Positions 11,047-22,700 of a stretch of DNA of 64,000 nucleotides are shown piece after piece. The DNA is from Gautieria morchelliformis. Taxonomy: Eukaryota; Basidiomycota; Agaricomycetes; Gomphales; Gomphaceae. A program made the translations under genes and the position numbers. How positions within the stretch are numbered: position 1 is the first letter of the stretch; the number at the start of each line of letters is the position of its first letter. Under the pieces are notes generated by a model. It did not search any database. It was not told the DNA's origin and worked only from the letters and a program-made list of their open reading frames with translations. The stretch spans positions 124,001 through 188,000 of the forward strand of contig WHVA01000008.1 of NCBI GenBank assembly GCA_015179125.1, written 5' to 3'.

Positions 11047-14000
11047 ATGGGCCCCGCAGACACTTCGCAGAAGCTTTTGGGTGTGGAGAAGCTTGCAACA
11101 GATGGAAGTAATTGGCCTCTGTGGAGAGCTACTCTCACAAGTTATTTTGAGTCCAAAAATCTACTCAGGCATATAGAAGGGAGAGCCATTCGACCTCCTG
11201 ATCCTCCAGTCATGCCCCCAGGCCATATTCTTACAGAAGCTGAGGAAACTCAGATAGAGAAGGCTGAGGAGAAGCTGGAGAAGTATCTTGCCAGAGAAGG
11301 ACAGGCAAAAACCCAAATAATCATCTCAGTGTCAGAGTCACTAGCTCTGATGCTACAGAAGAGACATACAGCGAAAGAAGTCTGGGATGCATTGGTCAAT
11401 GAGATGACCAAAAAGCCCAAGATGGTCCTCACCAACCTACAGAGACAGCTTCGCAGTATGAGGTGTCCTGAGGGTGGAGACTTGAGAGATCACTTGGACA
11501 AGGCCCAAGACCTCTATGCTCGTCTCAATGAGATGGGAGCCAGAATTTCTGAAGGAGAGTTCATGGATATTATCCTTGCATCACTTCCACCCTCCTATGA
11601 GGCAGTTATGAATGCCCTTACCACATTGCTCAAAGAATGTGGAATGCCCTTAGTGCCTGATGATATTATCAGAGTACTAAAGGCTCAATACAACAGGAGA
11701 AAGACCCTTAATATTTCACAAGAAGAGCAGGCATTTATTGGTTCATCTACGAAAGGGCAGAAGGGCCGGCAAGACCCGAAGGTGCATACATGCACTAATT
11801 GCCACAAGCCTGGACATGCTATCAAGAGTTGCTGGGCTAAAGGAGGTGGTAAAGAAGGCCAGGGGCCACGTCAGAAGAAGAAGATGTTGTGACAAACGCA
11901 ATTATTTCACTCCAAATCATTTATATATAAAAGGAAACTAATAAAGAAAGAAAAGAAAAACAAAAGAAAAATCAAAAGAAACAAAAATTATATTCATGAT
12001 AGACATCGGCGCAGACGACGATCACACGAAATTTATGTCATGCTATATTACTCACAAATCGGGTGATATACAGGAGTTCGAGCGTCGACCACGTGTGGTC
12101 GATCAGGGACGGCGCGCCTATCGGGTGATGGCATCGGCCATGACGTCGACAGGCGCCAGGCCATAGGCACCGAGGGGTGCGGGCACCAAACGCCGCAGAA
12201 AATAATAGACTGCGCAGGGGTATGAGATACTGTGGAGCGACCTGAGAAAGTCACCTGCAGTATACATATTCAATCAGCTGCCCCACAGAAAGGGCACAGA
12301 GACAGCGGCCCCATCTCCAAGACCAGTATATATGCTGGGCAGGGTAGACTCAGATCCATTTTTCTATTCTAATATCATGACACGTCTGACTGATTACTAT
12401 CTTAACATCATGTGGACAGGGGCTTTGTATACTAGGTACAGATCTCTATTTCAAGGCCCAGACAATCCTAACACCATCCCCATCACCCCATGACCTTATG
12501 ACTATAAATTAGTCACCCCTTAGTTACAAAGTAGTTTTTCGACCCATCCATCCAATATCTTGAACACTAGTAGTTACTATCAATATAGTATAAATAGCTA
12601 GTACACATGTATGAACGAGATCATCCAGAATCAATTATTCTGCCTCCTGAAATTGCTGTAGTCTTGTTTGATAGCTACAGAGCTCAGATCTTGATAGTTT
12701 ATTCCAAATCTTCGTTGAGAGTCTACTATCACTGTTTACTCTATACTACCTTAAAAGCGAACACTTTTGATTTGACTATCCCTTGGATCGACACCGTTCT
12801 TCTGTCGATGCGGTCACGTGACCCTCATTCGTCAGTGCTGGACGCGCCTCGAAAGGCTTAGTCAGCGCACAGAAGAAGGACGAACACAGTGGTTTCAATC
12901 ACTGAGAAATAGAATTCCACTTGTTAAAGGCACTAATTGATATCTTAATCTAAAAAGCGAAAGCCAAAAAGAAGAAGGGCAAAGCCAAGGCAAATGTTGC
13001 CGAAGAAGTGTCTTCTGAGGAGGATGAGAGTGGCAGTCCAGCCGCTTTCGCCAACTTCAACTGCTCTAATTTGAGTAGTTTATCTCTGGACACTGTTGTT
13101 ATCCTCGACACTGGAACGACCGCACATATGACCCCTCACAAGAATTTATTGAGGGATTACAGTCCATTCTCACAGCCGCGCACAATTCGTGCAGCCAACA
13201 AAGGCACTTTTGATGCCTTCGGTTCAGGCTCACTCGTGCTATCTAATAAAGTTGGAGATAAGACTGTGAACATTACATTGAAGGATACGTTCTATGCGCC
13301 CAACATGGCTGTTACCCTCATCTCGATCGGCCGGTGCAATGATGCAGGCTATAACACTCAGATAGCTGATCAGAAATGCACAATATCCAATCGTAAAGGC
13401 AGGATATTGATGCAAGCACCGAAGCTGAATGGCTTATATCGATTTGACTTACAACACACAAGTGCCGAAGCGCATATATGCACATCAGCCATGGAGATAC
13501 ATCAGAAAATGGGGCATATTTCACAAAAGTCCCTACAGCATTTGCTCAACCATGGCATGATATTAGGCATTGAATTGAGCTCAAAAGGTGACAAGGTTGT
13601 TTGCGATGCGTGCATTCAAGCCAAGATTGCACATAAATCACTTCCTCAGGAACCCAGAAGCCGATCTTCAAAATTCGGTGACAGAATTTATTCCGATGTC
13701 TGGGGACCAGTGAGACACTCCACAATTGACAAGAAATCCTATTATGTGTCTTTCATCAACGACTACTCAAGGGAATCGGTTATCTATTTGATGGCAAACA
13801 AATCGGAAGCATTTTCAAAATACAAACTCTATGAGGCTTTGATGCTTCGACAGAGGAATGTGCACATTAAAGCACTTGTTTCCGACAGAGGGGGCGAATA
13901 CACAAGCTCAGAATTCGAACAGCATTTAGCCAAACAAGGCACGAAGCATCGGTTAACCGTGCACGACACCCCAGAGTCAAATGGTGTTGCTGAACGTTTA

Positions 14001-16355
14001 AACCGAACTCTAGTTGAAAGAGCTCGTGCTATGCTATTGGAATCAAGTCTTCCTAAGATCTTATGGGGGCATGCAATTTTGCACGCCAACTATCTTAGGA
14101 ATAGGACGCATACAAGAGCTTTGCCAGACAAAACCCCTTTTGAAATGATCCATCATGAGAAACCGAACCTGAAGGACATACACATGTGGGGAATTGAAGT
14201 CTATGTTAAAGTCAAAGAGGGAAACAAACTAGCAGCCCGTGCCAAAAGAGATTGGTGGATAGGAATCTCTGGACAGAGCCATGGTCACTGCATCTACTGG
14301 CCTGACTCTCAGAAGGTTTCTGTCGAGCGGAATGTTAACTCAGAGATGAAGGGGGGCAAAGCTCCAATCATTTCTATTGAAGAGTCACAGCTACCTACGT
14401 CCAGAAAAGTGATACAGGCCATTTCGGCGCCAGCACCTATGCCTAGTCGCTTAGTCAGTGAGGAGGCAAAGATCGAGGAAATCGACGATAACCAGAGGAA
14501 TGTCTTGAAGAGCTGCAACCCAGTCAGACTGTTGATGTCAGACCTAAAGAAGCTGCTCCAATAAGGAGAAGCGAGAGGATCCGTCAGCAGCAGGTGCAGC
14601 CAGCCCCAAGTGGTCCCGTAACAAGATCTCAAGCTAAGAGACATGCTGGTGCAGACATCACTACACTAGCTTACCAGCACATTGAGGACCATCAAGACAA
14701 ATTATTCGAACAAGATTTACCCTCTGAAACTGACGGCATCAGTGATTATAACCTTGCCATCAGTACACTTTCGACCTCTGATCAAAACAAAGATAAAGTG
14801 CTGCCGGATTTGAATCAGACTGAGCCTAGCAATGCAGATGAAGCCTTAAATGATCCTATATGGAAAGCATCAATGGATAAAGAGTACAAAGTGCTACTCG
14901 ACAAAGGTGTATGGGAAGTGGTTAAACCACCTCCTGGGGCAAATATTGTCAGAAATAGATGGGTATTCCTCTGGAAGCGCAATCCATGAACCCATTACAC
15001 CTAGATCGAGGATGGTCGCCCAAGGCTTTACATAAAGTTTTGGAGTCGACTACAATGGTACCTATGTACCTGTTGCTCAGATGACTTCCTTACGGATTAT
15101 ATGTGCCATTGCTGCCAGGAACAACTGGCCTATTCACCAAATGGATGTGGACAGTGCGTATTTGAATGCTACACTGCCAGAACCTATTTACATGAGACAG
15201 CCGTATGGATATGAGACCGGAGACAAAGATGATGTCCCCCTGCTGAAGAAAGCACTTTATGGCCTCAAACAGTCTGGAAGGGAATGGTACAAACGTCTGA
15301 GTGGTGAATTTCTCAAGTTAGGATTCACTAAATCAGCTTCGGATGGAGCTGTATTTTGCAGACGTGGACCGAGAGGACATGCGATCATTGCAACGGCAGT
15401 AGATGACCTCACTATTACAGCTGAGAGTCAACCAGTCCTTGATGAGGTGAAGCACGACCTTGCCCAGGTCTTTAATATGAAAGACCTAGGCAAGATCCAT
15501 TGGCTTTTGAACCTCAAAATCGAAAGAGATTGGAAGAACAAATCGATTGCAATATCACAAGCCGCATACATCTAGAAAATCATCAAAAAATTCAATATGG
15601 ATGATGCCAAAACGTTTTCCACGCCTCTCGACCCAGCCGTTAAATTATCCAGAGACCAATGCCCTTCTACAGATGAAGACAAACAGAAGATGTCGAAAAT
15701 TCCATACAGACAAGCGATAGGATCATTGATGTGGGCAGCAGTAGCCACTTGACCTGACATTGCATTCGCAGTGTCGCTACTTTCTCAATTCCTCGAAAAC
15801 CCAGGTCCAACTCATTGGAATGCAGTCAAACGTGTCTTCAAATATCTAAAAGGCACGATGGACTACAAATTGACACTTGGGAAGAACCGAGACGGCCTCA
15901 TTGGGTATTCAGATGTGGATTGGGCTTCACAAGAGCACAGGCACTCATATTTGGCTTATATTTTTCAGATTGATGGAGGGACAGTATCATGGAGTTGCCA
16001 AAAACAATCCATAGTAGCCCTATCCTCAACTGAAGCCAAATTCATTGCTCTGACTCATGCGAGCAAAGAAGCCTTATGGATGTGCCACTTTATTTCTGAA
16101 GTGTTCCAACCGCTGAATTATCCCATCAAACTTTATTCAGACAATCAATCAGCCATTGCCATTGTCTATGGCACTCAACAACACACAAGGACCAAACATT
16201 TCGACATTAGATTATATTTCATCCGAGATATAGTCGAAGATGGAGATATTAAGCTTGTGTACCTGCCAATGGAACACATGCTAGCCAATCTTCTCACTAA
16301 AGGACTTCCTAGTCCTAGAGTGAGAATCCTCAACGAGATAATCGGAATATATTAA
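11047..16355 (+). pseudogene. Copia gag-pol polyprotein, disrupted
   Basis: Gag (11047-11884) has a UBN2-type capsid-like region and a CCHC knuckle (CTNCHKPGHAIKSC). After the insertion, pol resumes near 12960: protease 'VVILDTGTTAHMTP'; GAG-pre-integrase HHCC (H-x3-H ... CDAC); integrase with Asp in 'YSDVWGP', Asp in 'VSDRGGEY' and Glu in 'NGVAERLNR'; a basic Ser/Arg region; reverse transcriptase with 'WPIHQMDVDSAYLNA', 'KALYGLKQS' and 'AVDDLTI'; and RNase H 'VALSSTEAKFIAL' and 'LYSDNQSAI'. Lesions are frameshifts near 14490 and 14990 and stops at 15033-15035 (TAA), 15573-15575 (TAG) and 15750-15752 (TGA), each one C-to-T step from Gln or Arg. TAA at about 16353 ends pol. The protein makes virus-like particles and reverse transcribes the element RNA. 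Confidence 0.9.
11885..12955 (+). mobile_element. LTR-like element (1,063-bp family) inside Copia gag-pol
   Basis: The element begins TGTTGTGACA immediately after the Lys-rich end of gag and ends TAATCTAAAA. It is homologous along its length to the copies at 2881 and 5809 but more diverged. It also contains GGTCACGTGACC (12812-12823) and a TATA-like ACTATAAATTAG near 12500. The coding frame resumes just downstream with another Lys/Ala-rich stretch. No clean target duplication could be read (GAAGA before, AGCGA after), possibly because the flanks are repetitive AAG codons. Confidence 0.8.
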
Positions 16356-16368
16356 GCTTGAGGGGGCG

Positions 16369-16857
16369 TGTTGGGTGCATTTATGCTCCTGCACCAAAAT
16401 CAAGCATAATATGTTCGATTTATTGCATGGTGTTTCAATCTCTTTTCATATTGTTCTTGTACCATGCATTCACTTCTCTGTTTATTTTTGAAATTTTCTA
16501 GTCACTCTCTACCTCTCCATTTCATTCTGTTATTTCTATTTTCACAGGTGGCTGCACCCAGCGGAGTTTGAAATGACTTCGACGCGCGGGCCCTTGGGCG
16601 CTAAAGGGCCAGGTGCACATATATGCTCTCTGAGAAAGAATAATACTCCTCTCCCAGTGACAATAAATTCACTGAGAGAGGCGAGTAGTATCTTTCATAT
16701 TTACCTAGCATTTTGACTGAAAATCATGTAGTGTATTTGATTCTAGGTATTGTATTAATATAACAGTGACAATAAATTCACTGAGAGAGTGTATTTGATT
16801 CTAGCTTTCTAAGAACTCAACCGAACCTTCCCTGCCATAGCCCCTGAGTTGCTAACA
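16369..16857 (+). repeat. Copia 3' LTR
   Basis: 489 bp, the same length as the 5' LTR and about 98.8% identical by eye. It ends TTGCTAACA immediately before the ATCTA target duplication. Confidence 0.93.
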
Positions 16858-18540
16858 ATCTATACATAGGCTGTCAGTTATGGAGAGTATAAAGGCATGG
16901 AACATACTTTATGGACGGAACCGACACAGTCAAACACTTTGAACAGTATTTGACTGAGCCGCTTACCGGAATGCCCACTGTTGACACCTACAAAACCGAG
17001 GAGGGCATTCTGGAGGGTCATGATGCCCCCAGAACTATTTTCAACCCAGTGACAGGTGATGGCGAAATACCCATTGACATTCGAGGCTTGCCATGCATGG
17101 CATGTGCATGAGATCAAACCTTGGATATTTGTGCCCTGGGCCGCAACTTGTAGTTATTTTGGTTATGGAATAACTGGCTATACTCACTGTAAACTGTTTC
17201 TTGAGATCACGCAAATGCCCTTGGAATAACTCTAAGATTTTGTTGCAGGTTACCTTGGGCCCAGGCACCTTGAGTTTATATTTGGCACGTGATGCCATTT
17301 CGAGCATCGCTTTGAATCGTGGGTTATCAAAGACCATTAGAGGCTATGCAGATAAGATAAGCAATTTCAATACAAGTGACAAGATAAGGAGCTCCCCTGA
17401 TTGGTCACGATCATCCATTCTATTGCAAGCTGGAGAAACAACTCATCCATATATGGAGCTACAGCCGCTTCCATCGCTTTGGAGGGAGCCGGTCCAAAGT
17501 GCGTAGTCAGTACACTGGTCTGCGCAAGCTTGGCCTGCTTGATTGCATTTGGAAGTTTGCTGGTAAATCCAGTTTTAGGACACCAATCTTTGTATTTTCC
17601 CTAAATGTGTAGTTAAATAAATTATCTATTTAGTATGTTCACCAGACTAAAATATACCTTGTGCATCGCCTGGAGGTGGCATTGCAGGGTACTGACCTCG
17701 ATCATGAAACTGACCTTGTGCCGATCATGTTTTCTATGTTCGGACAAAGTCAGTGATGATTGAATTACGGAGGCTGCCACACCCACTGGCACAGCTTGCA
17801 GTCCATCAATTTCTTGCCTTCTTCCTCATGCCGGTTCTCAAAAAAGAACTGAATATCTAAGGTACATTCCTTTAATTTCTTGGAATGGATCTCAGGTAAG
17901 TCCTCGATCCCATCTAGATCTTTGTGCCATCCTTCCGGATGGGCATCGTCATGAGCGATAGTTGCCAGTGGTATGGGCATGGCCGGTTTGGCTGACACGT
18001 TAGGCACAAGAACCTCCTTCTCCTTTTGTTTACCGGTAGGTTTTGCTTTCTTCCTCTTAGGCTCCTCTGATTCCCCCAGCCACCTAGTGCCGTGAGGCTG
18101 CCCTGGCACTTTCGCCGCGTTACTCGGATTGAGCAGTGCTGCGCTTGGCTTCAGTACACGGCCCGAACTGCTTTTAAATGGCAGAGGGGTGATTTCCTCA
18201 ATTTTCTCTTCGGAGCTGTCGATGACCACGTGTGGCATTGGGATTTAAGGTGTGGGGGTGGGTGCAGGGATTGAAAAACAGTTGACAAATTTTTCATCTA
18301 ATAACTTTTTTTTGGAACTACAGTTACACTTTTTGGGACTTCGCAAACAACGAGCCACACTGGCACCGGCGATTTAGTTTCCCACCCAAAAGCCCAGGCT
18401 TAAAGGCCGGGCTCAGGGCTTCCGAAAACGAAGCCGAGCCCTCCTCTTGGGCTTTTGGAGGCCTGGGCTCGGCTCGGCTCAGGCTTTGAAGGGCCAGGCT
18501 TGGGCCAAGCCCGGGCTTGAGCCGAGCCCACAGAACACTA

Positions 18541-18827
18541 GCTGTACCAGGCTATGCTCAGCTGTGCTAAGCAGTGCTCTTAGTAATTATGGCTGCAGAG
18601 CCCTAATTGGCTCAGAACTGCTTACTCAGCTTCTGAGTGCCAAAAACATAGTTATCTGGAGATACAGTCTCAATGACTCAACCAAGCTGTGCTATGGCAC
18701 ATGACCCTTTTCAATGAGTCATTCCTGACAAAGCAAGATCTGATTGGTAGGAATCATAGTAGAGTCACCTGGAAACAGCCAGTGCCTTCCAACACTTTCT
18801 TCCATCTTCCTCAAGCTTCTTCCCCCA
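18541..18827. other. Flank between hAT element and Helitron array
   Basis: It begins with the right 8-bp hAT target duplication and ends at the A that borders the first Helitron. It contains the sequence continuous with 7375 before hAT insertion. No gene is seen. Confidence 0.4.
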
Positions 18828-18949
18828 TTACACTATTCCTATAGGTGAAAGTAGCACGGTGGGAGGTTGTGGGCGCGCTTACAAATAATATTACGTAAAA
18901 ATTATGTCAGCGGTGAGCGGCGCAGCCGCGAGCACCAACGCTGCGCAGC

Positions 18950-18961
18950 GGTCACGTGACC
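18950..18961. promoter_or_regulatory. GGTCACGTGACC palindrome in Helitron A 5' region
   Basis: An exact copy of the 12-bp palindrome, about 120 bp inside the Helitron, next to the GCGGCGCAGCCGC hairpin. It is at the equivalent place in Helitrons B and C. Confidence 0.5.
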
Positions 18962-19489
18962 GGCAGCCCGGCGTGAACCTGGAGCGCGAGCGGCGCAGCC
19001 GCGAGCTCCTGGCGGTTCACGCCGATCTTCCGGCTCCAGCGCTCAACCCTGCGCTGAGCTGGCAGAACGCGCTGGCAGAACGCTGCGCAGCCGCGTCTGC
19101 GCACTCCACCACCACCCTCCTCTCCTCTCTGCCCACTAGATAGAATAAAATTGCGTGAGAGTGAATTAATAGATAGCCTATATAGTGTAGAACACAAAAG
19201 ATTATAGTGTAGAACACAAAAGATCTCTTCCCAGGGAGATCTCTGCAGTGAACTATTGGGGTTGACCTCTTCAGTGGGGCAGCTTTTTCTCTGCTAAGGA
19301 GCCAGGTAGTCATCCCAGGCTGCCTTAGAGGGAGCCACAATTGCATTGCAGTTCTCTTAGTGTTGACTTGCACTACTGGTGGCTGAAGAAGACATCTCCC
19401 CAGGACCAGGACCAGGACCAGGACCAAGACCTTTTACTGGAATTATTCCAGTTGGATAGCCGAAGAAGACTTGGATATTTTCATCAAAC

Positions 19490-19705
19490 AATTTCCCCGT
19501 CCCTTCCTTGGTACGTATATATTTCTCTTTGGTCTGCTGTGAGCCATCTGACATTTATTTTATTTTAAATAGAAAATCATAAATTCCCTTGACTTTGCCT
19601 AACAAACAAATTCTCAGTCCCATCCTTGGTACGTATATATTTCTCTGTGCTCTGGTGTGAGCCATCTGACATTTATTTATTTTATTTTAATTAGAAATTA
19701 ATAAA
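19490..19705 (+). repeat. Tandem duplication (~125 bp) in Helitron A leader
   Basis: TTGGTACGTATATATTTCTC and GAGCCATCTGACATTTATTT occur twice, about 125 bp apart, each followed by TAGAAA-N-TAAATTCCC-TGACTTTGCC. A short (CCAGGA)n tract precedes at 19399-19425. Similar TTGACATTTTTTCGCAAATAG units recur in B and C. Confidence 0.7.
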
Positions 19706-19756
19706 TTCCCCTGACTTTGCCCAAGAAAAATTAACAACAGCTGCATCTACTTACAA

Positions 19757-22700
19757 ATGTAAGTTGAATTGTGGTAGCTTGATTGTTCCCCTAAGCTTAT
19801 GCCTGCATTTCTCAGGGATCCATCTACTCCAGAGAGAAATCGTCAGCAGGAGCGTGAAAGGGCGAGGGAGGAGCAGGAGGGTCACATGACGTCGCCCACT
19901 GATCGGAGAGCGCGTGCACTTGCTGCTGCTGCTGTCAGAGCTCAGGACCAGCCACCCCCTCCACCACAGCCTTTTGCCATCCCCCACCCTCCTCCTAGAA
20001 GCAATGTCGCTGATCCTTTTCAACAACCTGTGGCCGGGCCATCACGTCCTCCTATGCTTGCAGGACCATCGCGTCCTCCTAATCTCAGTCCTGGAGAGCA
20101 GGTGGCAGCCCTTCGTGCACAGTTAGCAGTTATCCCACCATTACAGCCCCTGAGAAGAAATAGGCCAGACCCTGTACAGCCTGCTCCCGTAGTAGGTTCA
20201 GCGGCTATTGCTCAGTTGCGTGCTCAGGCAGCTGGAATTGGACATCCGGTGGTAGGCTCTACAGCGGTGGCAGATTTGCGTGCTCAGGCTGCTGGGATAC
20301 TGCCTATCCCAGCACAGCCCTTGGGAAGACACAGGCAAGCACCTGTACAACCAGCTCCTAGACCTCCTGTAGTAGGTTCTGCAGGAGTGGCAGCATTGCG
20401 TGCTCAGGCCAATGCAATAAGACCAATGCCGCCGCTACTCCCTGCACTTTTGTGGCCTCTTCAGCGACTCCCTGCACCTCCTCAGCCGCTCCCTGCACCT
20501 CCTCAGCCTCCCCAGCCACTCCCTGAACCTCCTCAGCCGCTCCCTGCACCTCCTCAGCCGCTCCCTGCACCTCCTCAGCCTCCCCAGCCACTCCCTGAAC
20601 CTCCTCAGCCGCTCCCTGCACCTCCTCAGCCGCTCCCTGCACCTCCTCAGCTGCTCCCTGCACCTCCTCAGCCGCTCCCTGTACCTCGGCAGCGTCCTCA
20701 GCGACCTCCTCCTCCTCTTCCACTTGGTCGCTCTAGAATAATTGAGGCAGATGTGCAGCGTTATGATTTGGGTCCCATGGTTATTCCCTGCCCTGACTGT
20801 GGAGCATTACACTGGAGGGCAGAACGTCTGCAGAAATCCTCAAATGTGCGGCCCAGATTTGGTGATTGCTGTATGGAAGGAAAGGTGCAGCTGGAAGACC
20901 TGCCAGAGCCCCCTCAGCCGTTGAAACAGCTTTTAGAAGGCCAGGACCCTGAGGCAAAAGGATTTCGCCAGAATATCAGGCAGTATAATGCTGCGTTTGC
21001 ATTCACTTCTGTGGGGGCCAACTTTGACCAAGATTTGCTTCGGGAGGGTCGTGGTCCATATGTGCTCAAGCTACAGGGTGAACTGTATCATCTCCATGGC
21101 TCTCTCCACCCTGACAATGAAGACGATCCAAAGTATGCCCAGCTTTACATATATGATCCTGCACTGGCTTTGGCAAAGAGAAAAAATCGTAATGAGCGTC
21201 TGTCTCCAACTATCATGGGAGACTTGCAGGAAATGCTCCTGCTATGCAATCCTCATGTGCGCATATATAAACAAGCAGCTGAGAGGCTCAGAGCTCAAGA
21301 ACAGAATGGTGACATCCAGGCAAGGCTCACATACAGGGCACACAGGGATCCTAGGAGATATAATGTCCCAACTGCAGATGAGATTGCAGTTGTTCTTCCT
21401 GGAGATGGCATCGACCCTGAACCTAGGGATATTATTGTCCAGCTCAGAGGTGGACCTTTCAGAAGGGTATTGGATACCAATGCAAACTATGCCTCTCTGC
21501 ACTATGTCTTGCTCTTTCCCAAGGGAGAGTTGGGATGGGAACCAGGTATTCCTTATCATGAGCCAGAGCGTGCTCGGCAGGCCAATCCCAATCCAAACAG
21601 ACGGACACAGGTCACCCAAATACAGTACCATGCGTATCGTCTGTTCCAGAGAGAGAGAGAACCTACAACACTCCTGCGTGGTGGCAAATTGTTCCAGCAG
21701 TACATTGTAGACTCCTGGGCTGCTGCAGAGCAAAGCAGACTGAGGTGGATCAGGGCCAATCAACACACTCTGCGTGCTGAGCAGTATAACCAGATGGTAG
21801 ATTCATATGGAGGCTTGGACAATGACATTGGAGATGCAAACAGCTTGGGCATAAAAGTCATTCTGCCTGCGACATTTCAAGGAAGTACACGGGACATGAA
21901 TCAAAACTGCCAGAACTCCCTGGCCATTACAACAAAGAAGGGTCCCCCTGATTTATTTATTACCATGACTGCCAATCCAAAGTGGGATGAGATAGTGGCC
22001 GAGTTGCTCCCTGGACAAACTGCTCAGGACAGACCTGACCTGGTGTCGCGGGTGTTTCACCTCAAAAAGAAATACCTCATTGACTTGATCGTCAAGGACA
22101 AGATCTTTGGAGAAACAGTCGCTCGCGTTCACACTATTGAATTCCAGAAGAGGGGGCTCCCACACATGCACCTGCTGACCTGGTTCGATAGGGAGTCCAA
22201 GGTCAAACATCCACATGAGGTGGATTCTATGATTTCAGCAGAGTTCCCTGATCCAGAGACACATCCTGTCCTCTACCAGTTGGTCTGTGAGCTGATGACA
22301 CATGGTCCCTGTGGACAAATGAATCCAAATGCACCCTGCATGGAAAATGGCAAGTGCAAGAAAGGCTTCCCAAAGCCATTCTGTGAGGAGACCGTTGTGA
22401 ATGTAGATGGATATCCAAAATATCGTCGTCGCAATGATGGAAGGCTGCACAATGTCAGAGGTGACATGCTGGACAACAGATGGGTTGTGCCATACTCTCC
22501 TCTGCTCTTGCTCAAACTCCGGTGTCACATCAACCTTGAATTCACCTTCAGTGTGAGGTGCGTCAAGTATATCCACAAGTATCTATACAAGGGCCACGAT
22601 CGGACCACGATGGAGTTTGGTGTCGACCATGATGAGATAAAGAAGTACCTGGACGCTCGCTATGTCAGTGCTCATGAGGCCAGTTGGAGGTTGCTGGAGC

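Larger units (their letters stand above)
10552..16857 (+). mobile_element. Copia LTR retrotransposon (target duplication ATCTA)
   Basis: Two 489-bp LTRs (10552-11040 and 16369-16857), both TGTTGGG...TAACA, are flanked by exact ATCTA duplications (10547-10551 and 16858-16862). By eye the LTRs differ at six sites, about 1.2%. A purine tract (TTGAGGGGGCG) sits directly before the 3' LTR. The internal gag-pol is read on the plus strand and interrupted by a 1-kb LTR-like element. Excising the element rejoins the hAT transposase: the target straddles the 3' splice site of the 48-nt hAT intron (TAG^AT on the minus strand). Confidence 0.95.
8736..18238 (-). pseudogene. hAT transposase, BED-finger type, split by a Copia insertion
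   Basis: Read on the minus strand, the gene starts at ATG 18236-18238 ('MPHVVIDSSEEKIEEI') and ends at TAG 8736-8738; the Copia at 10552-16857 interrupts it. The order is: basic Lys-rich region; BED-like finger (CKLC ... HRKHDRH, crossing a frameshift near 17760); a helical region; 'NVNGYFAITCHWVE', the block with the first catalytic position (expected DAW, here HAW); 'WVTCDNASNN' (second Asp, present); RCLAH-like and 'RWSSTYLMLNRAY' blocks; and the C-terminal dimerisation block 'ITITKHRNRLKGDVVEALQV'. Introns are seen at 17601-17657 (57 nt) and 16860-16907 (48 nt), others between 9,400 and 10,440. Frameshifts, the Asp-to-His change and the Copia insertion make it inactive. BED fingers bind DNA at element ends; the RNase H-like fold catalyses excision and insertion. 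Confidence 0.82.
7376..18540 (-). mobile_element. hAT DNA transposon with nested insertions
   Basis: The terminal inverted repeats are TAGTGTTCTGCGGGCTCGG (7376 on, split by a solo LTR after base 7393) and, on the other strand, TAGTGTTCTGTGGGCTCGG (from 18540). They are flanked by GTTGTACC (7368-7375) and GCTGTACC (18541-18548), an 8-bp duplication with one T/C difference, as expected for hAT. Subterminal regions (7836-7960 and 18380-18535) are rich in GGGCTTGGGC/GGCCCGGGC motifs. Removing the Gypsy solo LTR and the Copia element leaves an element of about 4.4 kb with one minus-strand transposase gene. The stretch 7960-8735 is non-coding 3' sequence of the element. Confidence 0.88.

Noticed and set aside
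6887-18827. An LTR starting TGTTGGTATATTG that would enclose the hAT insertion
   Set aside because: No matching end or 5-bp duplication (CCGGG expected) could be found on the far side.
20358-20723. Antisense open frame of Glu/Val/Ala-rich protein
   Set aside because: Reverse complement of the Pro-rich minisatellite in the RepHel gene.
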